Assembly: GCA_021234155.1 (NCBI GenBank)
Contig: JAJEKV010000041.1
Span: 7,882,917 to 7,946,916, forward strand
Direction of reading: 5' to 3'
Source: Isoetes taiwanensis
Lineage: Eukaryota; Streptophyta; Lycopodiopsida; Isoetales; Isoetaceae
Length of the DNA: 64,000 nucleotides
Each line of letters starts with the position of its first letter. Within the stretch, counting starts at the first letter, position 1. Positions 44,241-54,379 of the stretch are shown in pieces. A program made the position numbers and the translations under genes. Under the pieces are notes generated by a model. It was given only the letters and a program-made list of their open reading frames with translations. It had not been told where the DNA came from and searched no databases.

Positions 44241-44945
44241 GGTGTGACCCCTCAGAGAGTGCGCCCGGGGCCAATGTCAAAAATTTTGGAAGTGCTTCTC
44301 GCGCAATATGTGAGTGGTGGACCCATGTTGACCTAGATAGATGCATAATTAGAACAATTTGATAGCACATGCCTTAATCCTTGAATTTGAGCTAGAATTG
44401 TATGTTATAATACTAAGAAACTGTTTATAAAAAGAAAGTTTGAGTCAAAAAGGGGTGACCCCTCACAGAGTGCGCTCGGGGTCAATCCAAAAATTTTGGA
44501 AGTGCTTCTCGCGCACTGTGTGAGTGGTGGACCCATGTTGACATAGCTAGATGCATAATTAGAGAACTGATAGCTCAGGGTAGCTTAGAGCTTGAATTTA
44601 AGCTAGGAATATATGTTCTAACCTAAGAAACTATTTATAGAACTAAAGTTTGAGTAAAGAAGGGGTGACCCCTCACAGAGTGCGCCCTGGGCCATTCCGA
44701 AAATTTTGGAAGTGCCTCTCACGCACTGTGTGAGTGGTCGGCCACTGATCTATGTTTAGATTTGTCCAAATGTAGAAACTAAGGACACAGTTCGCCTTAA
44801 CTCTGCGAAATAAGTAGGATTCCGCCTTCATATCAACTTTTTAGAGTCATCTAGGACCTAAACAGGTGGTGACCACTCACAGATTGCGCCCAGGGCATTT
44901 CCAAAAAGTTTGAAAGTGCTTCTCGCGCACTGTGTGAGGGGTCAA
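44241..44945 (+). repeat. Four tandem hairpin repeats in the LTR-A2 leader
   Basis: Units start near 44241, 44452, 44662 and 44866, a period of about 210 bases. Each contains CCCTCACAGAGTGCGCCC, then a loop with AAAATTTTGG, then CTCGCGCACTGTGTGAGTGG. The two arms are near-perfect reverse complements. The same hairpin occurs three times in E1 (3568-3622, 5145-5228, 5343-5412). The place between primer site and first gene suggests a role in packaging, dimerisation or translation, which is inference. Confidence 0.85.
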
Positions 44946-45651
44946 AACTTTAAACCTTCATAACTTGAGCTATACAACTCCAAATTGCCTGAAATTTGTT
45001 GCAATAGGACCATTAAACAGTCTAGAATCCATTTTTGACCTCAAATTTGGTTAAGAGTATTATATTCCACCGAAAATGACCAAAAATTCTCAAACCCTAA
45101 ATTCTGTCTTCCAAACTAGGGTTGTTTAGAAATAGAAGCAATAGCTTTTAGAGTACAAGGCTAGAACCACAGAAGAGCAAGGGGCATGACTTTTTGAAGA
45201 CATTGAAGACCCAGGCGATGTACTGACAAAAGAAGGGAGGAGAGTAAAAAGACAAACCCAAGATAGGAAGCACTATGGCAAACACCTCTACAAACGAAGC
45301 GAGTAGTACAGGGCACAACTGGCCTATCAACAACCTTCATCGAATGGAAGACATATGTTAATCATCTGCATGAAGAACCTTCTCGACTGTCAAGCACCGG
45401 ACTGCCACATCCACGAGCTCACAGCAGAAAGAAGATCTCAACCCCTTCATCGACTCCACGCACACGAGTTCAAATGGAAGAACGCAAGGAAACATAAGGG
45501 TGCAAGAGTATGTCGAACGGGGAAGCCTAGATTAGCATCACGAGTTAGGGTTGAAGAGTATAATTTTTCTTCGAAACGACAATTCATAGCGACACAGGAG
45601 TGCAAACAAACCAGAGGGAAGACCATCATGATCTGGCAGCCAAGCCGCTCA
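44946..45651 (+). other. End of the LTR-A2 leader, then unclassified sequence
   Basis: Up to about 45125 this aligns with the E1 leader at 5412-5590 (AAACCCTAAA and the following TAGGGTT). Beyond it the sequence is GAAG/AAC-rich. A short frame at 45269 (MANTSTNEASS) stops quickly, and no H3-like frame occurs here. The composition resembles 61515-64000, as if element T had split one region. Confidence 0.45.
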
Positions 45652-45683
45652 CATTAGGGCGGATTTGGGGTCTGAAAATGGCC
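45652..45683 (+). repeat. Element T left terminal inverted repeat
   Basis: CATTAGGGCGGATTTGGGGT followed by CTGAAAATGGCC. It pairs with 61483-61514 with one mismatch (G/C at position 23). Sequence beyond 45683 no longer matches the right end. Confidence 0.75.
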
Positions 45684-47527
45684 CATATCTTGGGTTAAAG
45701 ATTTCCGCGCCGATTCGGCCGGGGACCAATGGGGTTTTGCCTTTTTACGAAAAGTCGAAGATTACTTGGCGGGTAGAAGGATGAGCGGGCTTACTTGGCA
45801 TCCACATGGCGTATTTTCATAGGGGATGCCGCGCTTTTATTGCAACCATTTTAATGGCCCGTATTTTTTTGGAGTCGTAAACCGCCCAAAATAATGGTGA
45901 CTTTGACCGCCCTCTTTGTCGTGGTCACCAACTCCCTTTGTCAAATTTTGGCCAAACTACGTATTGTCACTCCGCCTCTCGTGCATCCTCTCCGCCTTCA
46001 CTCCTCATCGCAATCCATGTCTCCGTAATTTATGTGTTCTTGCCCCATTTCTGAGAACTCCCAAGGTCAAGAAGTGGGAGGTTTTATCTCAATAGGTTCG
46101 TGGGTGAGTATCTGCGCCATCAACGAGGCGAGCATAGAGTTAAGCGACAAAGGCGATCGGGCGTGCGGACATATTGGATAGGTAGGATAAAAGAGTTCAA
46201 GTTGAATTCTAGCGTAGGAAAGTGGAAAGTATAACAATACGACATGCATATACCCCTTACGATATGGCCAAAGAGCTAATCTCCACCAAAAACGACTTCC
46301 CAAAATTGCCCGCAAATGGTAACCACCTTAATTGGATCACCACGACGAAGCTATCATCGACTACTTAAGCTGAGAGATAGTTTCGCATCGTGTGATCTCC
46401 TTATCTTTTCATTTCTTTCGTTGACACGTGTTTACAAACAAATTTATTGTGCAGGTTTATGTTTATCAGACGTCGTGGATGTCATTCCCGGTAAAAAGTA
46501 TTAGTAGTGTACTTGTCGTGTATCACGTAGACATCAGAATTGTCCTTTTCAAGGTATGGATGCCGTGACCTTGCGGGGTGTATAGGCATCTGGTTTTACT
46601 GGACATGATTATAACGTAAAGGTCGGGAAACCGAGCTTGAGGCCGGTTGAATTGCCCCTTTTAAGTGAACTTTGTGAGCCATGCGGACTAATGAGAACAA
46701 TGTAATTGCAATGAAGAAATGCATGGGCGACGAGGTGCAAGCGGGAATGTGAAAACGAGGCGTGAGGATGAGTTTCAAAATCTTCACACCGTTTCGGGTA
46801 TTTTGCTAACATATTCGGATGGCGGGAAGTTGAAAAGCTCCAAGACATATACGTGCTTTCTCCCCCCCCCGATTTTGTGGATGGCTTATTTTGGTTCCGA
46901 CACGGGATGTTCGATTCCACGAATCATCGGGTCAACTAACGTAGGTCCGCGTAGTTAAGTCCTCCTTTAAGTTCGGATACTTTCTTCCAAAACAATATTT
47001 ATATCGTTAATTGTCAACTAGAATGAAGGAAAGCGAAAAAAAAAGAGAGGCTGCACAACTTTTTGGGAGCCGTTTGAGGACCATAACGAGACACTCCGAT
47101 GCGGTGGATATTTGAGTATGGAGAGGGGAGGAAGTAATTTATCTGACCACCATGGAAAGTTTAATGGCCATTATCGAGCTAAGAGTACTAATGGAGACAG
47201 AGGAGATTGCGGACGACTTCCATTATTTCATTGATGGCATTAGGGTTGGTTCTGAGGCAAGAGGAAAATGTAAAGTTTAGTAAGTTCGCGATCAACAAGA
47301 AATTGTCTATCGCCTAAGCTTTGAATCTCGGTTTTTTTATTTGTGTTTTTGTCCGATGTTTTTTAGGGTTCCGTATTTTGTCCGATATTTTTTAGGGTTT
47401 CCGTACAATTATTTAAAAACGTTACCATCATATTTTACTTTAACTTCGCTTTTTTACTATTTATCTCTTTGCCGGTTGTCTATTTTTGTCGTGTTAAGTA
47501 GTATAAAGCGCCATCCACCGAGAAGCC
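45684..47527. other. CpG-rich left part of element T, decayed coding traces
   Basis: No domain is recognised. Broken plus-strand frames are seen near 46588-46958 and 47120-47280, and TTTATTGTGCAGGTTTATG near 46441 looks like a splice acceptor. TTCGCATCGTGTGATCTCC near 46383 is half of the hairpin family of this element. CG dinucleotides are visibly more frequent than in the sequence left of 45650. Confidence 0.35.
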
Positions 47528-48319
47528 ATGGCAAGAACTAAGCAAACGCAAGGATCCATCCAGTGGTGTAAGGGACGGTGATTACATTAGTCCGCCTCCT
47601 TCATCGAATCTGAAGTCTCGATAGAGATTCTCCTCCTCCGACCATGCCTAACGAAGACCCGGAAAAGAAATCTGCATGACAGCGGGCGGAGAAGCGCTCC
47701 GTGAGTAAGTAGGGAGGTGCACTCCGGTTGGAGACGGAGGATGAAAATGTGAGAGACCGACGAGCGTAATATGGCCGGATTAATTATTGAGCAGCCGCTT
47801 CTTGCTCTTATCGCTCCTCCTGCTCCCTCCTGTGGAGGGCCAAAACTTCAAATCAAGGAGGAGGCCCAACGCCCAAAGGGGAAGGCCACCGTAATGTGAG
47901 TGGAGGGAAGAAGAGTCGGCCGAGGAACAACCCGCAAATCTTTGGGGGAGGAAGGCGGTAGGAAGAGTCGCCGAGCAAATGCGCTCCAAATCTTTGGGGT
48001 GGGTGAGGGTAGTGGAAGGGCGGAAGAAAGCACGGCATTAAAGAGCTTCGCGAGATTAAGAAGTATCGAAGAAGCAACCAGATGGTCATTACTGCGTCTC
48101 CCATTTGCCCGGGCTCGTGAAAGAGATTACGCAAGAGTGTGGTGCGATACATCATACCGATTCTGAAATTCAAGCAAGCGCCTTAAATGCTCTTCAAATG
48201 GCTTTGGAAGCGGTTGGTGTCGGTCTGTTCGAGGACTCGTGACTTGCGACAATACATGTCAAGCGGGTGACTTGTCATGCCCAAGGACATGCGCCTCGTC
48301 TTACGCATAAGGGATCCCG
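47528..48319 (+). pseudogene. Histone H3-like pseudogene in element T
   Basis: It starts MARTKQT, identical to the H3 tail start, and then runs into a stop after 17 codons. After about 480 bases of decayed linker the histone fold is plain in three frames: GIKELREIKKYRRSNQMVI (H3 VALREIRKYQKSTELLI), LLRLPFAR, VKEITQECGAIHHTDSE, IQASALNALQMALEAVGVGL with FEDS, IHVKRVTC and MPKDMRLVLRIRD. Loop 1 is about four residues longer than in canonical H3, as in many CENH3 proteins. It shares FEDS, RVTCMP and the long linker with the E1 copy, so the two belong together. Several frameshifts and stops make it non-functional. Confidence 0.8.
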
Positions 48320-48519
48320 AAAGTACTATGGTCAAAATTTTATGGCTGAATACAACAAGAAGAAAGACCCCCGGAAAAAAGGCCGTGAAGTGCCTTTGTG
48401 TTTTTCATATGTATAATATTCTTTAATGTAATGGCTTTATAAGCTTAATCTCTTAGTCCATTTCTTTCTTAGAAGCCTAGCTTCAAGACTTTGTTTTTTT
48501 TTTTTAATGTTATACGTGA
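48320..48519 (+). other. Spacer after the H3-like pseudogene
   Basis: AT-rich sequence with a T-run near 48492-48505, possibly the 3' end region of the H3-like gene. The hairpin at 48520 follows at once. Confidence 0.3.
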
Positions 48520-48591
48520 GGATCACACGACGCCAGCCAGACAAGCATTGTGCTTTTTGTTGCACATAGTAGTCTTGGCGTCGTGTGATCC
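48520..48591. repeat. Perfect 16-bp hairpin, GGATCACACGACGCCA family
   Basis: The arms GGATCACACGACGCCA (48520-48535) and TGGCGTCGTGTGATCC (48576-48591) are exact reverse complements with a 40-base loop. It stands between the H3-like and WY-module pseudogenes. Related hairpins occur at least six more times in element T. Either a small inverted-repeat element or a shared 3'-end signal would explain it. Confidence 0.85.
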
Positions 48592-48617
48592 AACCCTAAC
48601 CCTAACCCTAACCCTAA
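48592..48617 (+). repeat. Telomere-like CCCTAA repeat
   Basis: Four units of AACCCT/CCCTAA follow the hairpin directly. The unit is the plant telomere repeat. At this length it may be a chance or promoter-type (telo-box) feature, or a repair scar. Confidence 0.8.
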
Positions 48618-48742
48618 AATGTGCGGACAAATCTCCCCACAACTACTGTGTCCCCTTTCATAATCGACAACGACTACTTGAGTTGAAGTGTAGCGGCTTT
48701 ACCGGCTCCTAAACATCTTCTTGCTTTTCGTCATCTGCCCGC

Positions 48743-49160
48743 CATGGATTGTTATGTGAAGTTCACGGAATGGTATGCATCGCCCCTCATGACAACGAGG
48801 AAGTTGCGCCGACCATTGCGATTTATCCGTTCTATTGCAAGGAGTTGGACATCATGGCAAACAATGGCGAGCTTGGATGCTATCGCGAGGTTGCCTTAGC
48901 TTTCACCGGACCGCTTGGTCTCGGCGCACATCAACTGCGGATGTCACGGCTCGTGGATTCCAAAACCAGCTCTAGAGGAGGCGGCTTCCCATTTGCAAAC
49001 AAAGAAAGATGTTTTTCAAGAATCTTTGCATAGCGGGCTCCTCGGCTGCGTCCTTGTACTTAAGAAGGTATCTTATTTCTCTTTGCCATTTGCATTTGCT
49101 AGTTATTGCATTACGCTTTCGACCAAACCGAAGATAGATACCTTTGGAAACAATGAAATC
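48743..49160 (+). pseudogene. Unrecognised protein, WY-module (element T copy)
   Basis: The first frame reads MDCYVKFTEWYASPLM, then shifts to EEVAPTIAIYPFYCKELDIM and NNGELGCYREVALAF, then shifts again to VSYFSLPFAFASYCITLS. The same order of motifs is seen at 5706-6082 in E1 (FRRWYSATA, FTVFQKEIDVDA, RYFSYTAAVAIFLS). No known family was recognised. It follows the H3-like gene and precedes the acidic module in both elements. Confidence 0.45.
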
Positions 49161-49180
49161 TTTAAGCCAAGGGGGTCGGT

Positions 49181-50151
49181 TATATGTGATGATGCTGACT
49201 ATGGCGTAGAAATGGAGATAGATCTACAAGAAGAAGAGCAAGAATATAGGAGTTTTAGCCGGCGACGACGGGCCTTGGGTGAACCAGGAGGAGAGAGATG
49301 ATCCCGAAGGTGATGAGGATGGGGATGAGGATGAAAAGAAGTTGTCTGACATAACGCCAATTTTAGTGGAAGGCAAAGAATACCTATTGCTAAGTGATAT
49401 ACTGAGGAACCCGTCTTTGTTACGAATGTGTGCTAGGGAAGACGAGCTTATCAGTACCTTGGCCGAATGGGTAAACCTAGGCCTAGATTTTGAAGAGGAT
49501 TTGAACAAAGAGATGTTTGAAGTGTCTAATTATACCGGCAATGCTATAAAGCTTAAAGAAGCCTATGACAGGCTGGAGTCTCGATTTGCTCAAGAGGAGG
49601 CGAATCTACCAACGGAAGAAGAATTCCAGCGTCTCCGTGCAAAGCTGCCAACATGATCTACAGGTTTGGCAGGCCCTTCAGTCAATCGCGGTAGCATAAG
49701 CCTCATAGATGAGGAGAAATGTGAAGAAGATAAGCTTGAGGGTTCTTATTTGTGGGAAGTGGATGATTTTTCTTGCCGACATGCACGCGGGGGATAGGAA
49801 AGATTGAAGGACTCTACATTGTTACGATATATCTCAAGATTCGTTAATGGGGAGATAATCTTTCAGTCCAAAAGGTGCAGAGTTTGTCTATTACATCCGT
49901 GCATTATGCATGTTCGGGAACCATTCCCAATTGGCATCAAACACTGAAAGGGTGATAGCAATTCGGCGGGATATGTGCTACAATATTTTGACGACCAAGC
50001 CGGTCTGCGGGCGAGCAATATGTTAAATTTTTTAGCTGCTGGCTTGACTCACCCAAGGTTGGAAGCTGGGGTCGATAACATGGAAGTCATTGCCTTGTTG
50101 GATCAGTGCGGCAGGGGATTGAAAGAGCATGAAATTGACGACGAAGCTTGA
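49181..50151 (+). pseudogene. Acidic protein with xTPxxxxGxEYL motif (element T copy)
   Basis: An acidic lead (ERDDPEGDEDGDEDEKK) precedes ITPILVEGKEYLLLSDI and an alpha-helical part (LGLDFEEDLNKEMFEVSNYT). From 49279 one frame remains readable to 50151 with only three stops (near 49654, 49798 and 49948), two of them TGA as would arise from CGA. The later part has RYISRFVNGEIIFQ, CRVCLLHPCIMHV and a C-terminus LDQCGRGLKEHEIDDEA. The motif and acidic lead match 6118-6500 in E1. Function is unknown. Recent loss is suggested by the small number of stops. Confidence 0.55.
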
Positions 50152-50252
50152 AAAATTGGAAGTTATATATTTTCCAACTTGTATCGGTAAAATTATTTAT
50201 GTACAGATTGTCCTTCCGAAATTCCTAATAAAAATTATTTTATTTGTATTTA

Positions 50253-50401
50253 TTCACATCACGCGAAATACATCAGTCTGATTTTCTGTCATATCTAGGT
50301 TTTCGCGTCGTGTGATATTTATCTCGAAGAAATGAAATATTATTGGAAAAAAACAATTAATTTATTTATTCCTCACACGACGCGAGAAGCAACTCGTGTG
50401 A
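50253..50401. repeat. Two hairpins of the ATCACACGACGC family
   Basis: The first pairs TTCACATCACGCGAAA (50253-50268) with TTTCGCGTCGTGTGATA (50300-50317), imperfectly. The second pairs TCACACGA (50373-50380) with TCGTGTGA (50394-50401) exactly. They stand between the acidic module and the next small frame. Confidence 0.7.
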
Positions 50402-50511
50402 CTCATGTTATAAATAGAAGACCGATGTCCACTCTGACCTCTGATCGCCTTCCGCCTTCTGCTCATCTTCTACTTCCGGCTTCCGGCTTCCGCCTTCCAC
50501 CTTCTGCTCCG

Positions 50512-50646
50512 ATGGCATCATCATCTTCCTCTCGCAAGCGACCACACCAAGATAGCACTCCCCAGCGCCCAGAGCTGTCCGTGGACATCACCCTTGCAGT
50601 GGTGATGAAGAGATTCAAGGAGATCCATGATGAAAACGAAAAATGA
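50512..50646 (+). CDS. Small basic protein, MASSSSSRKRP type (copy 1)
   Basis: This frame of 44 codons runs MASSSSSRKRPHQDSTPQRP, then VDITLAVVMKRFKEIHDENE, then a stop. The same plan is seen at 55080 (MASTSS, a KGKRKR stretch, then DIVLGVLMKRLKEQDDLLKE). The start has a likely nuclear signal (RKR), followed by a helix able to form a coiled coil. It appears truncated compared with the other copy. No known family is evident. Confidence 0.45.
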   Translation: MASSSSSRKRPHQDSTPQRPELSVDITLAVVMKRFKEIHDENEK

Positions 50647-53325
50647 ATAAAAGAAATCCAAATAAATACTGCTTGAGGGAAGGAGCAAAAACCGTGAAGA
50701 ATAATTCATAACACATTCTTTATTTAATGAGATCCACATTTCAAAATTATAACTACATTTGACATTGATGACTCTATGAAATGTTTGTGCTGTTTATTAA
50801 TTAGGCATCAAGATTGTTTATGAATGAAAAGTACAATATTTTCTTGACATCATTTGCCTCTTCTAGATTGCATAGCAAGAGGAATGAAAAGTTATTTTGA
50901 ATAATGAGTCAACATTTCCTTTAGGACACCTAACACTTCCAAATTGCATGATTGATTGCAATGGCTGAATGATAGAAAAGAAGAACATTTGCTCTTACAA
51001 TAAAAACATAGAAACTGATTAAATTTAGTAAATTAAAAATTAGCATTGCCAATACTTATGTTCAGCCTGACATCATTTAAAATGAGCTTCAATGGCTAAA
51101 TTAAGGCTGAACAGAATGTAACTCAAATATTTACTATAGTTTTATTCATAACATAGACTAACTTTCTTCTATACCCAAGAATCAGCTACCAGCTTTCAAC
51201 TCCACCAAGGAGGACTATAATCATCAACACTTCATATCTACCCGAAATCAACTTGACATAATAAATAGCTTTTGGCAAATAAATAACCTTTATTATGCAC
51301 ATTGGGCTTTATCTCAAGTCATTGCAACATAGGCAAAGGCTAGGTTATATTATTTATAATTAGTTTAATAGACTTGTTAGTGTGGCAAATTTAAATATTC
51401 CTTAGAAAAAGAAATGCATAGACAAATAAAAGGTTATAAAACAAAATATTTGTTGGGCAAAAAGTAGGCACCTTGGAATCTCAGGGACATCTCTGTCAAG
51501 GACATGCTTAGCTAGGCAACATGAATACAATACAGTCTGTGTTTTCTGCATAATGAGTGAACAAAATACTATGGGAACATTGGTGCAAATTTAAAACAGC
51601 AGATGCAAATGTGGTACTATTTGTAAGCACTGTAACAGACATGTTTTATTCTTAAGCACTTTAATGGACTCATTAGCTGGCAAAGCTACATACTTCTTCA
51701 GCAGTGAAGTGGCATAAGAAGTCATAAAACAAAATATTTGATGGGCAAAAAAGCAAGTAGTACCTTGGAATCTCAGCCACCCCAGATCTGCCATTCGAAA
51801 TAGAGTACTGAGGAGGGTTGAAAGAGGCACCACAGGTCTGCCACTCAGATGTAGAACTGCAAGTATAGTTGTTACCTTTGTAGTTGCTGAAATTATAACA
51901 TCCCAGTAGAACAAATATTCATTATGTATAGGATTCCACAGAACAATTAAGATGAGATGCAAATGCACATTTCAATAAAGAGTAAATAAGATAATGTTCA
52001 TTTAGCAATGCAGATATAAGATGCTAAAGCATGATAGCTTGATAAAATAATAGATTGTGTACAAATCAAGCTTTTGCCCCTGCGATGCAAATTTATAGAA
52101 ACAGAGCCTAGACGAAGAATATAAAACATCATGAAAGATTGTATCCTAATGGCTACCTTAAATAAAGGTTTGACGAATCAATCCTGCTAATGTACCACAT
52201 CCCAGTGTCAAGTATTCTTGACCTTGTAACAATGTCAAACACTACAAATTAGATATGCCTATTAAGATAAGGTGGCAGATAAGTATCTCACCTAATAGCA
52301 TGCGAGGTCCACTTCACAGGGGCAAAGAAATTGTCATTATGATAGTGCAAAAACAATAGATGGCAGCATTTGAGGTCCACTTCCTAAGGGCAAATAATTT
52401 GTATTCTCACAAAAGCAAAAGGTTTAATCCAACCACCACCTGATAGTGATGTTACAATTCAAAACCTGGCTCCATAGATCCAAAGGAAATACAATTTTGT
52501 CATGTAAGAACCTACAATATTATTATATTCAACAATCAGTAGATAGGATTATGACAAACACTGACACATACCAGAGACTGGCTGAGTTTTTTCCCATGTC
52601 TGTATATGAAGTGCATCTCTGTATTAGTTCAAGAATCAAGATTTGCTAAACCTGAACAGTAAGACAGAAAAGGCCTTATAAGGATAATGGAACACAAATA
52701 TGCTCCCTATGTGATGCATAGGATGCTGGCAAATTTGTTGCAATTACAAATGGAAACAAAGAGTGATACAACTTTATTGAAGAGGACTTTCATCTATACC
52801 TGTACATCTGCCTCAAAGTGCACACAATACTTATATGTAGACATGCCCAGGAATTAAATTGGAAATGGAGAGGACACTATGGAGTTTTTAGTTTTCTATC
52901 TTTATAGAAATATAAACTTTACAAAGATATAATGCTTGAAATGATAATAGAATGGTGATAAATACCTGCATATCTACCTCAAAGTGAAATCCGAGAATCG
53001 TTTGCTTGTATTCCTTTCATTCCCACCAATGTGGGCCCTGATAATCAGAAAAATAAAATAAGTCTGGAGAGCTCGATCATTCGTTTGCAACTCAACGTCC
53101 ATATTGATCTGTTTTCCTGCAAACCTGTCAAAAGAAGTCATCCTCTGATGTGTTCAAGCAAGCTAGCATACGTGGTTGCCAAATAGTAAGTGGGAATTGG
53201 ACTGCCAAATTATAGAGCACCATGTGAACGATGTGCTTTAATGCAAGCACAAAACTTCCTATAAGAGTACACTAAAATAGGGCTAAGATCTGATGCACAA
53301 AACTTGGAGCTATATGGCACAAATT
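50647..53325 (-). other. CpG-poor region with exon-like pieces, possibly captured gene
   Basis: The texture changes to AT-rich, CpG-poor sequence typical of introns. Short minus-strand open pieces end at good donors: EYKQTILGFHFEVDMQ before GTATTT near 52974, YCVHFEADVQ before GTATAG near 52799, NFFAPVKWTSHAIR before GTGAGA near 52290, and EYLFYWDVIISATTK before GTAACA near 51881. Some of these are near-duplicates of each other. I cannot name the gene. It may be one captured segment together with the TCP exon. Confidence 0.3.
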
Positions 53326-53769
53326 ATTTCTGAGTGGGCTTAGCTTGGAGCAAAACTCTCTGTTTGGGTATGGCAGTCATGGAGCAATCAAGCAGTTTAA
53401 GGCTGGAATGAAAATCAGCGGAGGGATGGATGGATAAATGGTTGGGTTGAGGGGGCAAATTCCAATCAGAGGAACGGACCTGAGAAAAGGGCATAAAATC
53501 GAGAGGCTTGGGCTGAGAGAAGGAGCCCAAATTTTTGTCGGACCAGGTGGGTTCGCTACGGCAAACAATGGCACTGCAGGAGGGGATGGAGGGGAGCTCC
53601 TGGAGCTCGTCGATGGAGCGTTGGGCCTGTTTGATGAACCACTCAACGGCCTTGCTGGGCTTGTCATAACCCAGTCGATCCAAAACGTCGTAGAACTGGA
53701 TTGCGGTGGAGACCGAGAGCCGGACGCGCCTGTCCCGAGCATCACACAACAACGCGGCCTCCATGCACT
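53326..53769 (-). pseudogene. TCP transcription factor fragment (class II-like)
   Basis: After a splice-acceptor-like TTCATATTGATGCCAG the frame reads [39 protein letters not shown] and SIDELQELP, which is the helix-loop-helix of a plant TCP domain. The basic region that should precede RDRRVRLS (DRHSKV-type) is missing and replaced by MEAALLCDA. The frame ends after about 146 codons, short for TCP proteins. TCP factors bind DNA as dimers through the missing basic part, so this piece should not bind normally. It looks like an exon picked up with flanking introns. Confidence 0.7.
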
Positions 53770-54239
53770 GGCATCAATATGAAAGAAATGGATAAGGACA
53801 AAAAAAAAATCCAAAAGACAAGGTTATCCACAGCTTCAGAAGATGCATACCTGCACCCGGAGCACGAATTCTAAAGCTACAAGAACATGCAAATTCTGGC
53901 TTTCAGGGTTCTTGGGCAAAGTCGTGGCCTGTTCTTCTGCTTCCGGCAATGGTTAACTTTTTTAAATCTGATCTGCCAGCTAAAATCTATGCCATATGCA
54001 ATTTGCAATCGTGGAGCAAGGCGGATGAGACTGCCCATGAAACCCAAAAGCTCCTTGGAAATAATACCACGAAAACTTGTCCCGATTTTTGAAAGGACGG
54101 AAATATTTTCCCGTCGCCAAAACCCACAAAATCTTAGGAAATCGGTTAAAAAAAAATTCGAAAAACATTTTCCACCATACCGGAAAATCTCAAATTAACA
54201 AGATTGATTTAATTCTAACATAGCTAACCTTACCTTGTT

Positions 54240-54335
54240 AATTAATAACATGAATAATCAATACACCATTAAGTATTTGTGACGTGTCATGTATTTGTAC
54301 GTATAGGATATGAATACGTGGAACATCACAACGAC
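54240..54335 (-). repeat. LTR-A-like start fragment
   Basis: On the minus strand TTGTGATGTTCCACGTATTC and following ACGTACAAATACATGACACG resemble the first 90 bases of LTR-A (TGTGACGTTCC, GTACACGTCACACG). It lies beside a Ty3 gag piece in the opposite orientation. Confidence 0.4.
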
Positions 54336-54379
54336 ATGACCCCGACAGCCATTAACATGCACTTAGTTTAGATGCACAA

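Noticed and set aside
44241-44945. Regularly spaced repeats that could suggest a CRISPR array
   Set aside because: Units of about 210 bp with internal hairpins behind an LTR primer site in a plant-type genome; no short spacers or cas genes.
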